In this document: positions 1 to 12,136 of the stretch, piece by piece
Numbering within the stretch: position 1 is the stretch's first letter
Layout of the letters: every line of letters begins with the position of its first letter
Assembly: GCA_021234155.1 (NCBI GenBank)
Contig: JAJEKV010000091.1
Span: 1,617,501 to 1,681,500, forward strand
DNA length: 64,000 nucleotides
From: Isoetes taiwanensis
Taxonomy: Eukaryota > Streptophyta > Lycopodiopsida > Isoetales > Isoetaceae
Reading direction: 5' to 3'
Translations under genes and position numbers: made by a program
Notes under the pieces: generated by a model
What the model saw: the letters and a program-made list of their open reading frames with translations, nothing else
What the model was told of the DNA's origin: nothing
Database searches by the model: none

Positions 1-130
1 TTTCACCCAATTCACATTGAGAGGAAAAAGCACAGTGAACTTAAAGCAAGAAATGGTTTTCAATCACTTGCCAATGCTACAGACCCTTAATTAAAGAAAA
101 GAAAGATGAGTTGCATTAGATAACAAACTG

Positions 131-172
131 TTCTTTGTTGTTGTTGTTGTTCTTGTTCTTGTTCTTGTTTTT
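131..172. repeat. GTT / CTTGTT microsatellite in first intron
   Basis: About seven GTT units run into three TTCTTG units. The tract lies in the intron that follows the NYN-domain exon (read on the minus strand). A T-run at 231-240 is also intronic. Confidence 0.8.
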
Positions 173-331
173 CTGTTGCTTCTATGTGTTGATTGTAGAT
201 CAGATATGCAACGTTTAATAAGAGCAAAACTTTTTTTTTTGTTGCGAAAACCCAAATCAGGTTAAAAATTTATACATCTTGATAAAGTGAAACTGTAATA
301 GAAAGCCATAGATAAGTGTCAAGGGACGTAC

Positions 332-572
332 CAGAAGGAATATGCTGTAAGTTAACGCCAGTACTTGAAAGTGCGTGCTGTACATTCCTGGGAAGAAGAG
401 AGGTATCGCCATAGGCTGAAATAGTAATGGGGCCACAAAAACCAGATTCATGGAGGACAGACCCTATGTTGCAAGCAATATCATGTGGATCAAGAGAAGA
501 GGGCACTTGGCAATTCTCGATGTCCCACCATACGGATATCTTAGCAGTTTTGGAGGCACCACTTTCGCTCAT
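332..572 (-). CDS. NYN-domain (MARF1/limkain-b1-like) protein, first exon
   Basis: An 80-residue first exon starts at the ATG at 572 and ends at a consensus donor (GTACGT, minus strand) just below 332; the rest lies outside the window. After about ten residues it reads KISVWWDIENCQVP, then GPITISAYGDT and NVQHALSSTGVNLQHIPSG. These are the first strands of a NYN (PIN-like nuclease) domain, with the acidic residues of WWDIEN and AYGDT expected at the metal-binding site. Family knowledge: NYN proteins of this type cleave or bind RNA, and the animal relative MARF1 controls germline mRNA and retroelements. RNA processing is inferred for the plant protein. The start is chosen because the domain begins straight after it. 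The +strand reading of the same bases is a shadow. Confidence 0.8.
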
Positions 573-850
573 TATGCATGAATTGATCTTAGCCTGAAAG
601 GATCGAAGAAATTAGACAGCGAAGTTTCCAAACAACCTAGTTACACTTACATTGGCGGTGAGGAGACGATCGAGCTAGCCGGCAGCCTAGAGGAGGATCG
701 CAGAACAGAAGGGGCCAAGGCGCCGAGGCGCAAGCGCCAGATAAAGAATTGAATTCGAAGGGAAGCATATCAACCATCAATCACCTTAGATTTTTTTACC
801 TGCCAAAGGTTCCTCGCGCCCTTTCCTCGAAGGATGACCTTTGACATGTA
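573..850 (-). promoter_or_regulatory. 5' leader / promoter side of the NYN gene
   Basis: No coding frame continues above the ATG at 572. Bases 655-740 form a GC-rich patch (GGCGCCGAGGCGC) in an otherwise AT-rich stretch, which suits a 5' untranslated region or core promoter read on the minus strand. No TATA box or start site could be assigned. Confidence 0.3.
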
Positions 851-919
851 CAATAGAGGTCTTCAACATCAAAAGGCATGAAGTGAACTTTCAATCGGTT
901 TTCTCAAAGGCTTAAATAA

Positions 920-2216
920 ATAATTACAAAGTTTATTGCGGTGGCATTATTATCAGGAGCATTTCTATCCTTTCACACCCTATAAGTAGAGGAGTGATAT
1001 AGGCAAAGAAAATTGTTTGTCATCGCTGGGAACGTTTTCCTTTACCTCACAACTCTAAGAAGAACTAATGCCAAAGCCCCTTTTATTGGCTTGCCCTTTA
1101 AAGGGGCAATTCGATAGGGAAAGGGTTGGTTTTGGCATTTTTAAGGTAGATGTCGAACATACCTAAAAGGTCTAACAGCCACAGTTTACGGTCCTTAATT
1201 TGGCGGCCTTTTGCAATTGAAAGGAGGAAAATTATGGGCGGTCCCTTTATAACCTACCCTTTAGAGGAGGAAAAATTTATGATCATAGGTTTTTCTCCAC
1301 ATTGGGATTAAAATATGTAGATACAAATGTCGATTGTCAAGCTATATTGGCATGCACTATATTGATATTAATGGTTAATGTATGTTTATCTGATTATCAC
1401 AAAATTTTTTAGTTCAAGCTAATGGATGATTTTTATTCTGATTAATTTTAGCTTAATATCTTTGTGACTGGCTCCATGGTTTCAACTATATAAAGAGGAG
1501 TTAAGGAGAAGGACATGCTTCTTTTCCTAGGATCTCTAGTCCTTGTTTGAAATGCTTGAGCACCCTTTGCTTAGATCCGGTTGAAAGCTTTCTTATAGTT
1601 GAGTAGTAAGGAGGGCACATTCACTGAGCATTTATCTATTCATCTTTCTATTAAAATACGTCATTCCCATTCAAATAAATTTCGTTGAATCACTATGCTT
1701 TACTGCTATCTTCTTCTTTTTCATTTAGTCTATGTTGCACTGCCGCTAGCCTTTGCCAAGCATGCTCATGCTTTGTTCATCTTTGGGGACTCTTTAACGG
1801 ATGTTGGAAATAATAATTATCTTTCCACAAAAGCAAAGGCCAATTATTATCCTTATGGTATCAATTTTAAGCACGGTATTGCAACTGGAAGGTTTTCTGA
1901 TGGTCCTCTCATTTCAGACTATATAGGTATGTCTTTCTTTAAATTAAAATCTTGTATAGTTGATTTTGCTCTCAACTAAATGTTCATTTTTGTTCCTTCC
2001 TTCCTTCCTTCCTTCCTTCCTTCCTTTTATTCTTTCCTTTTCTTCAGCAAAATATATGGGCTTAGATTTTCCGCCTCCGTATCTTTCAACACCCACTAAT
2101 GTTGTACATGGTGTCAATTTTGGTTCTGCAAGTTCAGGAATCTTAAATGAAACAGGGATTGTGAGTAATTCATTTCATTATACCTTGCTTTTCTAATTTA
2201 CAATTGGCCCAAATTT
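920..2216. repeat. Segmental duplication, copy 1 (GDSL promoter and 5' exons)
   Basis: This segment matches 5071-6358 almost continuously, starting at ATAATTACAA and ending at GGCCCAAATTT. It holds about 775 bases of upstream sequence, exon 1, intron 1, exon 2 and the start of intron 2 of the GDSL gene. Copy 1 keeps the reading frame; copy 2 does not. The main length difference is a (TTCC)8 tract present only in intron 1 of this copy. Confidence 0.9.
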
Positions 2217-3136
2217 CATTAGTATTTGTTTTTTGTAGGGGCAAATATTGTCATTGTCAGAACAAGTAGCCGGGTTTGGAGAGATCGCCAACAAAATATA
2301 TGCTTCTAGACACTCTTCCATTATAGCAAAATCTATCTTTTATATAACCATAGGAAACAATGATGTTAACAATTATGTACAACAATATACAAACGTTTCC
2401 CAATTACCAGAGGATTTCCAAAAGGCATTGATACACAGTCTCGAAGAGCAAATTATAGTAAGTATATGATTCCCTTGCATAGAGCTCTAATAAATTAGAA
2501 AAGATTTAAATTAGAAAAGATTTGTTATTAAAGTTTTATTTTTATATTATTTTATTAGCTTAATTCTTTTGCTATTAATAATTGTTATTTCATTTTAATA
2601 GAATCTCTACAACTATGGTGCTCGTAAGTTTGTTATGACAAGCCTTAGTGATGTGGGATGCATTCCCATGAATCAAGACTCTAATGGATGCTCTAAATTG
2701 AAAGAAGCTGTCGCAAAGCATTTTAATGTTGACTTACTAACAGCTTTGAAGAATCTTGAGAGGTCACTAAGTGGAATTAAGTTAGTTTATGCCAATCTAT
2801 TTTATGCTATGGCACAATCTGTTCAACGCCCTTATCTTTTTTTTTTTTAATTGAAGGCTTATCTATATGGTATTTATGTTGTTATTATGTTAAGTTTTTA
2901 CTTCATTCATTTATATTAGGTTATATTCATTGATCAATATTGCAGGATTAAAGAATAGCCACAACCCATCCTTGTCAAGAAAATCATCTACAAACACACT
3001 CGTTACTAGAAATTGGTGTTTTGGTTGGAGCGACTTTTGCGAGAAACCCAAAAGAGCTACATGTCTTTGGGATGAAGTTCATTTTCGACTGACATTCAAC
3101 CAAAAGATAGCGAAGATCTTTTGGGAGGGAACCTAA
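1695..3136 (+). CDS. GDSL esterase/lipase, five-exon gene, possibly decaying at its 3' part
   Basis: Exons: 1695-1926, 2048-2160, 2239-2457, 2602 to about 2840, and a last one near 2946-3136; the first three junctions are GT-AG and keep frame. A hydrophobic signal peptide ([19 protein letters not shown]) is followed by the family's block [18 protein letters not shown], with the nucleophile serine. Block II/III equivalents are [11 protein letters not shown] and [11 protein letters not shown]. The last segment holds LWDEVHF, matching block V with its Asp and His. Family knowledge: secreted SGNH hydrolases acting on lipid or cell-wall esters. The region joining exons 4 and 5 does not show the usual ACCG-type segment and I could not find a clean splice, so the 3' half may be broken. 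Confidence is high for the family and lower for an intact product. Confidence 0.75.
1993..2026. repeat. (TTCC)8 microsatellite in GDSL intron 1
   Basis: Eight perfect TTCC units sit just before the intron 1 acceptor. The duplicate at 6160-6190 lacks them, so the tract arose or expanded after the duplication. Confidence 0.9.
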
Positions 3137-3139
3137 CGT

Positions 3140-4140
3140 TTGTACATCCCATAAATATTAAACAACTTGCATTGTTATAAAAGAATAGGGATTCCTATAT
3201 CTATTCTATTCTATTCCATATCTGGAATCATATGAAGGCATTTTTTTTTTGGAAATTGATATTTATATATTTGTTATTATAACGTTTAAATGTATATATG
3301 TATATCAAAATATTATACTAATATGAGGGGATCAATTAAAGCATGATCTAGAATTAGTTAATTCTAATATTGATGATGCAAATGCTAACACAAAGAATCA
3401 AATTTAGTTTGAAGTGTGAGTGTCAGAAGTTGTTGAGAGTGGACTATGTGGACATATATAGAGAGAAACTAAGGAGACCAAACAATCTTTATGGTTTTTT
3501 TGTGGGACCAAATTGTAGTAGGATATGAATGCCAAAAGAATATGTTATAAGAATATGAACTGAAAATACGTGTGGACCTGATGAGCAAATTTATAATGGC
3601 TTGTTATCTTCTTCATAGGTGCCGGTCCATTTGTTTGCTCCACTCGATATTATAGAGAAGATTAGAGTGCCCTAAATATAACCTTCTATGGAAATAGAAT
3701 AGAATTGAATAATACAATAATGGAAAGAAAAGCTTAGAAATTTATCTAGCATTTAACAGAAATTCCCATTAGGAGACCCTATAAGAGACAAATGCAAAGT
3801 CTGAACAAGTGGTACTATACCACTTCACAAGCTAATGAAAGGTTCGCAAGAATGTTTGTAGCTCTACTAAGATGCAAAAATCCATCTATATTATTGGATT
3901 GAAGCTTCCTATCAAATCTTATTTTGCTTCTTGAATGCCTTTGTCAATTGACCAATTTGAAATGAAACTTATATCTGCATTTGCCCTCTAATCCCACATA
4001 ATTCTGTCAACAATTAGCATTCATGACGGCCATTCCCGTATTTAGAACTAGCTTAACAAATCGACGTGATGAAAATAGATATTCAACCACCACTTTTGTT
4101 TATTCAAATTGGCTTCAATTGAATACATACGACCCACTTA
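3140..4140. other. No gene seen
   Basis: AT-rich sequence following the GDSL gene. Reading frames are short and have no family signature. Nothing else is supported apart from short A/T runs. Confidence 0.5.
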
Positions 4141-4514
4141 ATAACCATATAACCATATAATCCCCCCTAAGTGCATATTCACACAAGTGCTACCTCCGGG
4201 CATCGAGAGTTGTTGGATAGGCATATTCATGAGTTGTTCTTCTCCCTGAGCTGTAAATAGCGATCCTTGTTTATGGGATATGATCCCACAAGTTAGGGCA
4301 TATAGTATAAAAAAAATAAGGATGTACCTTAAGATTTCAGACAAATACTTAGTGACGTTGGATTCATACATGTATTGTATATGATGAGGGGGCTCTCATT
4401 GCCCTACATACACGTATTGTATATGATGAGGGGGCTCTCATTGCCCTACATCGCCCCTCCTGTGAATATGCACTCCAACCAAAGGGGGTCTTGGGGGGAT
4501 TATGTGGTTATATA
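4141..4514. mobile_element. Fold-back / terminal-inverted-repeat element, copy A
   Basis: The left end reads ATAATCCCCCCTAAGTGCAT, then ATTCACAC and a GGGCATCGAGAG motif. The right end is the reverse complement in outline: GCCCCTCCTGTGAATATGCA followed by GGGGGGATTATGTGGTTATA. The terminal repeats are imperfect and enclose a short AT-rich middle with no coding capacity. A 42-bp tandem duplication (GTATTGTATATGATGAGGGG...) lies inside the right arm, starting at 4372 and 4414. Related copies occur at 22.35, 24.5 and 29.9-30.7 kb. It resembles a non-autonomous DNA element; no target-site duplication could be fixed. Confidence 0.65.
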
Positions 4515-5070
4515 TAGTTATTGTTGGTTATTACTATAATGTATAAACCTAATAATCCAAGCAAAATGGGAACAAAGAGTTGCATAATTGTTATATCAAT
4601 TATGCATGATAAAAAATCTCAATATCAATATAAAAGGTGAGCAGTGTATATAGGGATTAACCTCGGTCGCACGGCGATAGGCGATACCTTGGCGAGGCAT
4701 GATAATCAATATCAATATCAATATAAAAGGTGAGTGTTGACCGTGGTACATTAGATATATGAAGTCAAGAATATGAAGTTCACATTACCATTATACATTT
4801 GAATATGTACCATGTAACTATGAGCGTTTATGCTTAACATTAACATGTCAAATATCTAGCATAGTACAAACAATAATAATTGGATCCAAATATTGAGAAC
4901 TTGTGTCATGTCTATTGCCTCCATTGTAAGTCCGCTGTAACATGGCCACTATAATACATGTGCAAGCGCAGTTGCAACAAGATGGAATATCCATCGCTAT
5001 TAAAAACTATGATGCAAAAAAGAGCAATCACTGTCCTACACGCACCAGGAAAATTTTGACTCCAAAACAA

Positions 5071-6358
5071 GGATAATTACAAGAAATTTATTGTGGTGGC
5101 ATTATCAGGAACATTTCTCTCCTTTCACACCCTATAAGTAGAGGGCAGTAGACAAAGAAAATTGTTTGGCATCGCTTCCCTTTACCTCACAACTCTAAGA
5201 AGAACTAGTGCCAAAGCCCCTTTTATTGGCTTGCCCTTTAAAGGGCAATTCGTTAGAAAGGGTTGGTTTTGGCATCTTTATGTAGATGTCGAGCATATCT
5301 AAAGATCTAACAACCATAGTTTCTGGTCCTTAATTTGGCGGCCTTTTGCACTTGAGGAAGCAGGAAAATTATGGGCAGTCCCTTTATAACCTAGCCTTTA
5401 GAGGAGGAAAAATTTACGATCATAGGTTTCTTCTCCACATTAGGTTAAAATATGTAGATACAAATATCGATTGTCAAGCTATATTGGCATGCACTATATT
5501 AATATTAATGGTTAATTGGCATGCACTATATTAATATTATATTATAATGGTTAATTTATGTTATACAGTATCACAAGATTTTTTAGTTCCAAGCTAATGG
5601 ATGATTTTTATTCTGATTAATTTTAGCTTAATATCTTTGTGACTGGCTCCATGATTTCAACCATATAAAGAGGAGTTAAGGAGTAAGAAGGACATGCTTC
5701 TTTTCCTAGAATCTCTTGTTCTTGTTTGAAATGCTTGAGCACCCTTTGCCTAGATCCGGCTGAAATTTTTCTTATAGTTGAGTAGTAAGGAGGGCGCATT
5801 CACTGAGCATTTATCTGTTCATCTATTCTATTAAAACATGTCATTCCCATTCAAATAAATTTCGTTGAATCACTATGCCTTAATGCTATCTTCTTCTTTT
5901 GCATTTAGTCTATGTTTGCCACTGCCGCTAGCCTTTGCCAAGCATTCTCCTGCTTTGTTCATCTTTGGGGACTCTTAACGGATGTTGGAAATAATAATTA
6001 TCTTTCCACAAAAGCAAAGGCCAATTATTATCCTTATGGTATCAATTTCAAGCATGGTAGTGCCCTTTGGAAGGTTTTGGATGGTCCTCGATTTGGACTA
6101 TATAGGTATGTCTTTCTTTAAATTAAAATCTTGTATAGTTGATTTTGCTCTCAACTAAATGTTCATTTTTATTCTTTCCTTTTGTTCAGCAAAATATATG
6201 GGCTTAGATTTTCTGCCTCCGTATCTTTCAACACCCACTAATATTGTACATGGTGTCAATTTTGATTCTACAAGTTCAGGAATCTTAAATGAAACAGGGA
6301 TTGTGAGTAATTCATTTCATTATACCTTGCTTTTCTAATTTACATTTGGCCCAAATTT
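5071..6358 (+). pseudogene. Truncated GDSL esterase duplicate
   Basis: This is the second copy of the 920-2216 segment. The position matching the start codon is followed within two codons by TAA (ATG CCT TAA). One T is missing in the block I serine region (GGGGACTCTTAACG here, GGGGACTCTTTAACG in copy 1), which shifts the frame inside GDSL. Further changes follow (for example ATTGCAACTGG replaced by AGTGCCCTTTGG). The match stops in intron 2, so exons 3-5 are absent. It cannot give a GDSL enzyme. The duplicated promoter side is well preserved. Confidence 0.85.
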
Positions 6359-6581
6359 ACCCAATTGGAACTTGTCCAGAAGTGACAAGTGCTACACCAG
6401 GAACTAAGAGACAAAACAAAAAGATATCTGGAAGCCACAAAACTACACCAAGAAGAAGAAAACATGCACATCCAATAGAAGAACCCTTGGAGCCTACCTA
6501 GAAGCGACAAGTGCTACGACCGAAAAAAGAAGATAGAAGGATGACCAATGGAGAAAAAAACTCGAGGGCAAACCCCACGGG

Positions 6582-6935
6582 AATAGGATAGGATAGGATA
6601 GGATGGGATGGTCATTATCGTCCACGGAGACCAATCGGCCTATGGGACCCAATGAAGGAGCACAATAGATTTATTATTGTTGGGGTTGACCCCCTGTCCC
6701 CCCCACCTCCCCCCTCCCGGCGGCCCCCAACGGGGGTTTCAAGGAAAAAACCATGGCAGTAATAAGAATGTTGTCAAACTGTACAAATATGTATCATAAA
6801 ATATGTATATACATGTCAGGCATGCGTCTGAGGACATAGTTGTTCCTACATATCCATGACCTCCTAAAAGGTATAATCCCAGCATCTGGACGAAAGCCAG
6901 AAAAACCCAAAGATGGTACTCATAAGTCACAATGC
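6582..6935 (-). mobile_element. LINE-A copy 1, 3' end
   Basis: Read on the minus strand, this ends in CCCATAGGCCGATTGGTC, then GGACGATAA, then a pentanucleotide tail (CCTAT)4 that appears as GGATA repeats at 6585-6605. The upstream 250 bases match the 3' untranslated regions at 12.3 and 55.5 kb (motifs such as TAATAAGAATGTTGTCAAAC, plus strand). Only the 3' end is in this orientation; LINE-A sequence resumes inverted at about 7340. Confidence 0.75.
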
Positions 6936-7339
6936 TATATCAAGAAAGAACATGAGAGATGACAAACCAAGCCAAAAGACCACGACCCAAACCCATAATG
7001 ACAACAAACTTTAGAACAAAGAGGCTCAACCATCATTGACTAAACACAATCAACCACTCAATGGCCTCAAAGAGAAAAAAAAAAGGGGAGGAGAGACCAA
7101 GTCGCATGTTGGTGATCGGAGGTCGGGATAACCCTATACTTTTTTTTGTGATATACACGAGAAGCGAAGAATACCATGGACGGCCCGGATGCGTCGTGAC
7201 ACCGGACGACCAAATTTATGCAGGGGCCCTCATGTGTGTCGATTATAGTAGAATAGAGGGGTCGGGGCCGGTTAAAGATCTGGTAGTGGAAATACCAAAG
7301 GTCGGTGTCTTCTTCTCTGGAATCCCCAAAACTAGACTA

Positions 7340-8195
7340 TCCTGAGCCCCCACTCATCCAACAAGCAACAAGCGGGCATGATCATTGACGTCCTCGGGGC
7401 TGTTGCATAAAGATGTTTTGGGAGAAGCTGCCCCCGACGGACCTCGAGAGCCATGACCTTCCTCGTAGTCGGTGGTTTGATGTTAAGTGCAAGGAACACA
7501 AATGCTGGCTCTACCAAGTCGCAGATCCTGCTCTACTCTCGGACACGGTCAGGCAATACCGCACTTTCCTTAAGGCTAGAAAGGCCAGGTATATTGCGGC
7601 CCATCAATAGGAAACGATTTTCCTCCTGGAACGTCATCCTAAGACCTTACGGCGAAAAAGTGCTTGGGAATGTCGGTGCGCCCGAGAAACATCACCCCGA
7701 GCAATGGGGCAATACCTCTTGACTCTACAATCATGAGGGGTGCGGGCAACATTACCTTCCAGCAGGCAAGGCCCATTGGTTTTTGGAAATCCGCAGTTAT
7801 AATGAAAAAGGTAAGCGCGGGGGCTGCGGTGTCTACGGTTTAAAAAGGCGACACCAATGGAAAGTGCCAGAACTCGACGGCATGCAAGCGGAGTTACTCA
7901 AGTGGGCAGGAGCATCCATGGCACTGGTATTAACTGCCATGTTCAACAAAGCATTGGGGGAAGGTCTCCCCACCTCCTCCCCCAGTGGAGCACTAATAGG
8001 GTTGTTCTAATCTACAAGGCGGGAGGCCCGCACTGCCCAACCAATTACGGGACCATCATGATCAGCTCAGTATTTGCAAAGCTCCTCGCCGGGATCCTCG
8101 AGCAGCAGTCGACAAGATGGGCAGAGGCAGCAGAGGTGCGGGCACTCACGCCGGCAGGATTCAGACCGAGGCACTCAACCATTGATCATATCTGA
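7340..8195 (+). mobile_element. LINE-A copy 1, inverted reverse-transcriptase segment
   Basis: In broken plus-strand frames this encodes VKCKEHKCWL, TVRQYRTFLKARKA, LDGMQAELLKWA and RPRHSTIDHI. The same words occur in the long LINE-A on the minus strand at 57.1-57.9 kb (QCKEHKRRL, LDGMQAELLKWA, TRHSTIDHI). This is the stretch between endonuclease and reverse transcriptase, plus the first reverse-transcriptase blocks. It carries frameshifts and lacks the catalytic YADD region. Its orientation is opposite to the 3' end at 6582-6935. The ORF at 7061-7345 just upstream (starting MASKRKKKGEERPSR) is not recognised. Confidence 0.75.
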
Positions 8196-8559
8196 CAATA
8201 AAAATATATGAGCAATCACCAAATTCCAAACTTTTCTTTAAGGATGAAATGAACTTTAATTAACAATACTACATAAAGGCCGATATAGGAGAACACTCGC
8301 CCAAGTCAACATACTCAGACAATAGCTCAAATAGCATACAAACATACTTTTCATATCCCTTACGTGATGAATACACCTTGACTATCCACAACCTGAAGTG
8401 TCCTTTCCTAAATAGCAGATTTGACCTGTTCTTTCGAAATGGATGCTTGGCATGAAAAGTATAACCTACTGGATGAATGGATTAGGGCATGTTCACTAGC
8501 AGGAATCAGGTTAGACTCATATGTTCTTCAATTAATGTTATATCTTTGATAATGTGAAT

Positions 8560-9400
8560 GCTTGTTAGCAAATAGAAAACAAGTGCTCCAAGCTCACCTA
8601 GATCATTTAAGGTTGTTTTGTAAGGCCAAACAAATGGCAGTGAACATTGCAAAATCTAAAATCATGATCTTGAACAAGAAATCGAGGTAATGGAGAGCTA
8701 TAAATATCTCGGCATTGACTTCTCTGCAAAGTACAATTGGAAAAAATGTGTAAAGAGGAGAGCTACAGGAGGGAAATCGACATTATACAGTATGCAAGCC
8801 AAATGTTCCAGAATATCCCTTCATTATTGGGCACTTAAGAAAAAGTTTTTTAAATCCTTGGTTCAACATGTGTTGTTTGTATAGAGTGCGTGTTTGGAGG
8901 CCGCCCAACTTTGCAAAGCTTTGGGGGCAGATTGAAACAGTCCAGAAACTGTTCATGCGAGAAGAATTGGGCATCAAAATCCAAATACCATATGATATAA
9001 TATTAGCAGAGGCAGGTATGTTCCGTTTGGAATTAGAAGCATTATATCAAACCATCAATTTTGTCAACGGGATCTGTGAGCAATCTCATGATCGCATGTC
9101 TCATCAAGCAATGATGGCTTCTGAGCAACAAGATTGGATGCATGATGTCATGGAAAGCCTCGTCGACGGAGGGTGCATACCAGCAATTGGCAGATTGTAA
9201 AGCAGATGCTCGAGCACTCGTAGAAAGGCTAGCAATTGGGAGATTATGGCAGAACCCTGTCAGTATGATAAAACACTACAGACTCAACATGAACTCAATG
9301 CAAGAATATAAGCACCAAGGATACTTGCTGGCTGACATTTCGAGATCCATGAAACATATCATTGCCGCTCTGGGACAAGCACGCAGTTGAAAGTGGAAGC
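8560..9400 (+). mobile_element. LINE-B fragment: C-terminal reverse transcriptase
   Basis: Plus-strand frames give LQAHLDHLRLFCKAKQMAVN followed by KSKIMI, then SYKYLGIDF, and after a frame change VWRPPNFAKLWGQIETVQK and REELGIK. These are the VN..K(S/T)K and YKYLG blocks that end the reverse transcriptase of APE-type LINEs, plus the connection region. The catalytic core is missing on the left, and stops break the frame (8693 and 8884). The wording differs from LINE-A (YKYLGVEF), so I keep it as a separate family. No microsatellite tail was found. Confidence 0.7.
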
Positions 9401-9779
9401 GGCGGATGGTATAAGATACCAATGGAAGCGGATACGCAAATTGTGTGGCTGGCGATATTGAGGGCGAAGACCATGTATTTGTTCCTTTGTCCAACATCTG
9501 ATGATATCGAACTAAATCTACTTTCGGTTTTTAATTTTCAAGCATTGTTTTCATTCACCAGGTATTACGGTTTAGGGCCGATATATTAGGGCCGGTGGAT
9601 GCACTGCGTAACATATTACTCAAAGCGGATGTTAACATGTCTTGAGCACTCCATGGCCTTTTAGGGCCCCAAGAGAGCTAGATCAAATAAATAATACCAC
9701 AACTGAGGAATTAGAGTGGCAGGTTGTACCTCTGCATTACGAAAAATCATCATCCGCCGCCTCCAGAAAAGCCATAGCA

Positions 9780-10140
9780 GCCATGTGTTACACATGTCCT
9801 AACTTCTTTGCGCATGTCCACCCAGTAGTATTTATACCCTGAAGATCCTCTTGACTATGCAATAGTGTGGGATAATCCGTAGACCCATTTCCATACCCAA
9901 ATCCCAAACTTTTTTGTTGCTTGCCTTTGAAATAATTCTCAAGTACGCTGAACCCCAATGCAAGAGATTCCAATTACACTCCGCCTATCTTGAATTCTCT
10001 TATCCACAATCAAGAACAATGACACGCTACCTCTATTCGGTTCCAGAGAGGCATGGAGATTGAGGTACAATTCTTAATGTCGAAGTAAGTGTCTTCCGTA
10101 CTTTCACAAACCCTTTAAGAAAGGGTGAGGCATCCACATA
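9780..10140 (-). mobile_element. Plant L1-type LINE fragment, post-RT region
   Basis: The minus-strand peptide MESLALGFSVLENYFKG and the downstream GFGYGNG region match another fragment at 20.7-21.1 kb (GSLALGIGTF...VLENHFK). The shared nucleotide stretch includes CAATCTCCATGCC and GAAATGGGTCT-type words. This is the region after the reverse transcriptase in plant L1 elements. It is heavily mutated and non-coding. Confidence 0.5.
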
Positions 10141-10479
10141 AGGTGTAAATTTGTAGAAGAGGGTTCAAGGCTTACCACAAGGGTAACAATGAAGATTCAT
10201 AAAATAATGAGAAGCAACTTTGGCCCTTTTTCCACATCCGTCTTATTTTATGACTGTCATATTTTTATAAGACACCATTTTGAGTTCCATGTCATATATA
10301 GGACATGTCTTAAAAAAATTAGTTTTCCACTAGTTTAATATAAGACTGTATTATTCATATAACAAGTGTCTTATATTCGTACTTTTCCACTATGCAGAAT
10401 AACACATCTTGTATTATTATGAAGATAATTATAAGCCATAAAAAGCATGAACTACTCATAAAAAACATTTTTAAATGTC

Positions 10480-11620
10480 ATCTATCTCCATGAACAACAA
10501 GTACTATATAGAGCCCTCGCCAAAGCATCCCTTCTTGTAGTGTCTTCTAGAACTAGCTCTTCAATATTTTTCCCATTTCTATTTTCCTCTCCATTCTCAT
10601 CAGCTTCCTCAGCATTCTCATTTTGGTGTGCACTTACTACACCTAATTCACATAAAGCCTCCCTTCCACTCGCCTCATTTCCGTCTAACTCCATGGCTGC
10701 TTCAGTGACCCAATTCTCATCAAATGCTTCATTATGTATAATGCACAATTGTGCATCACCAAGCAAGCAACTACAACCATTGGCACATGCTTAAGATGTG
10801 TCTTTGTCTTCTTCAATAATATACGAAATCGTGCTTTCAGTATGCCAAAGGCCCATTCCACATACATTCTAGTGCTCGATTGGATGAAATTCCAATGTTT
10901 TTCATGATCCTTAAATCTAGTACCTTTGTTAATAAATGGGGTCAACAACCAAAGCCTTGGAGTATATGCACCATCACCAAGCAAACAATAATTTTTTATT
11001 TTTCTAGACTCAAATTTAGTGCAATCCGTTGTTCGTTCTGTTAGAGCCCAATCATGCATGCTCCCAGCCCATCCAATGTCATAGTCCCATATCAAACATC
11101 TGGAATCCACAATGGTGTGCAGAAGTATCGAATGGAATCCTTTCCTATTGTAATAGTCTACATCATGGTCAGTTGGAGATGTGATAGGAATATGACTACC
11201 ATCTACCACCCCAATACATTCGGAATACCATGTTTTGCCTCATATGCAATAGCAAACTCTTTGCATTGATTTTCGCTTGGCCAATGCAATCCACAATGCA
11301 GTTCTCTCATTTTTAGCTTGATAGCTCGACTAAATTCTGCAACATATCTATGAACATTTGTGGTGCCAACTCCGTAGAGTTCTGCTACATAATAATCTAG
11401 TGTTGACCCAGTAACCAGGCGTGTCAGTGCAATGGCAACCTTTTTTCGCACTTGTATTGCCATTCACATGCTGGTATCTTTTTTCAATAATAGTGGATGC
11501 AAAACATTACAAACCCATTGAAAGGTTGTCTAGACACTCTCATTCTTTGACGAAACATGGCTCATTGATAATATGTTCTCATAGAAGCCCTCGACCTGCT
11601 TATGCACCCGACAAATAGGC
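10480..11620 (-). pseudogene. PIF/Harbinger transposase (DDE_Tnp_4 type), frameshifted
   Basis: The minus strand first encodes RQRMRVSRQPFNGFV near 11.5 kb, a stop (TGA), then 11203-11463 with VTGSTLDYYVAELYGVGTTN and IPNVLG. A single missing base at about 11205 moves the frame into VDGSHIPI (first catalytic Asp), continuing to GDGAYTPRLW (second Asp) and VEWAFGILKARFRIL (catalytic Glu) near 10.8 kb. All three acidic residues can be seen. Family knowledge: Harbinger transposases excise and insert TIR elements with 3-bp target duplications and need a Myb-like partner. Here at least one frameshift and one stop make it inactive. The 10.2-10.4 kb flank carries repeated TCTTATA/TATAAGAC words that may be subterminal repeats; I could not define the ends. 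Confidence 0.85.
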
Positions 11621-12136
11621 TTTGCCCTCCCCATGGAGGAGGGCATATAGCTCACCAACTCAATCTTTTTCATACACACTTTCATCTAACTTGCTGACGG
11701 ACATGCATCACTAGGCCTCAATAATTCAAGCATGATGAAAACATGAAGTGCTTGACATGCCTTCAACAAAAAAAAAAAAACTAGCAAAAGACACACCAGA
11801 AGGTTGTGGTATAGGCAAAGGAAGGTTGTGGTATAGGCAAAGTCAAACAAGTAGTCAAACTTGTTAGGGAGCTATGTTTTGTGGTACAGACAAAGCCAAA
11901 CTTTTTAGGGAGCTATGTTTTGTTGTCTGGTATGGTGATAAAATTCATCTTTTTCCAAACTTGTTGGAGATTGCTTCTTTAGTGTTATAAACTTCATCTT
12001 GCTTGTACAATATGACATATTGTAAAGCGGCAACATTTAAGTATACATCACTAAAGAGTACATCTTTTTGTGGTCTTTGAAAGATGTTAAATTACGTTAT
12101 TTGCACTTCTAGGATTACTGTATAGTTGTTTTAGTT

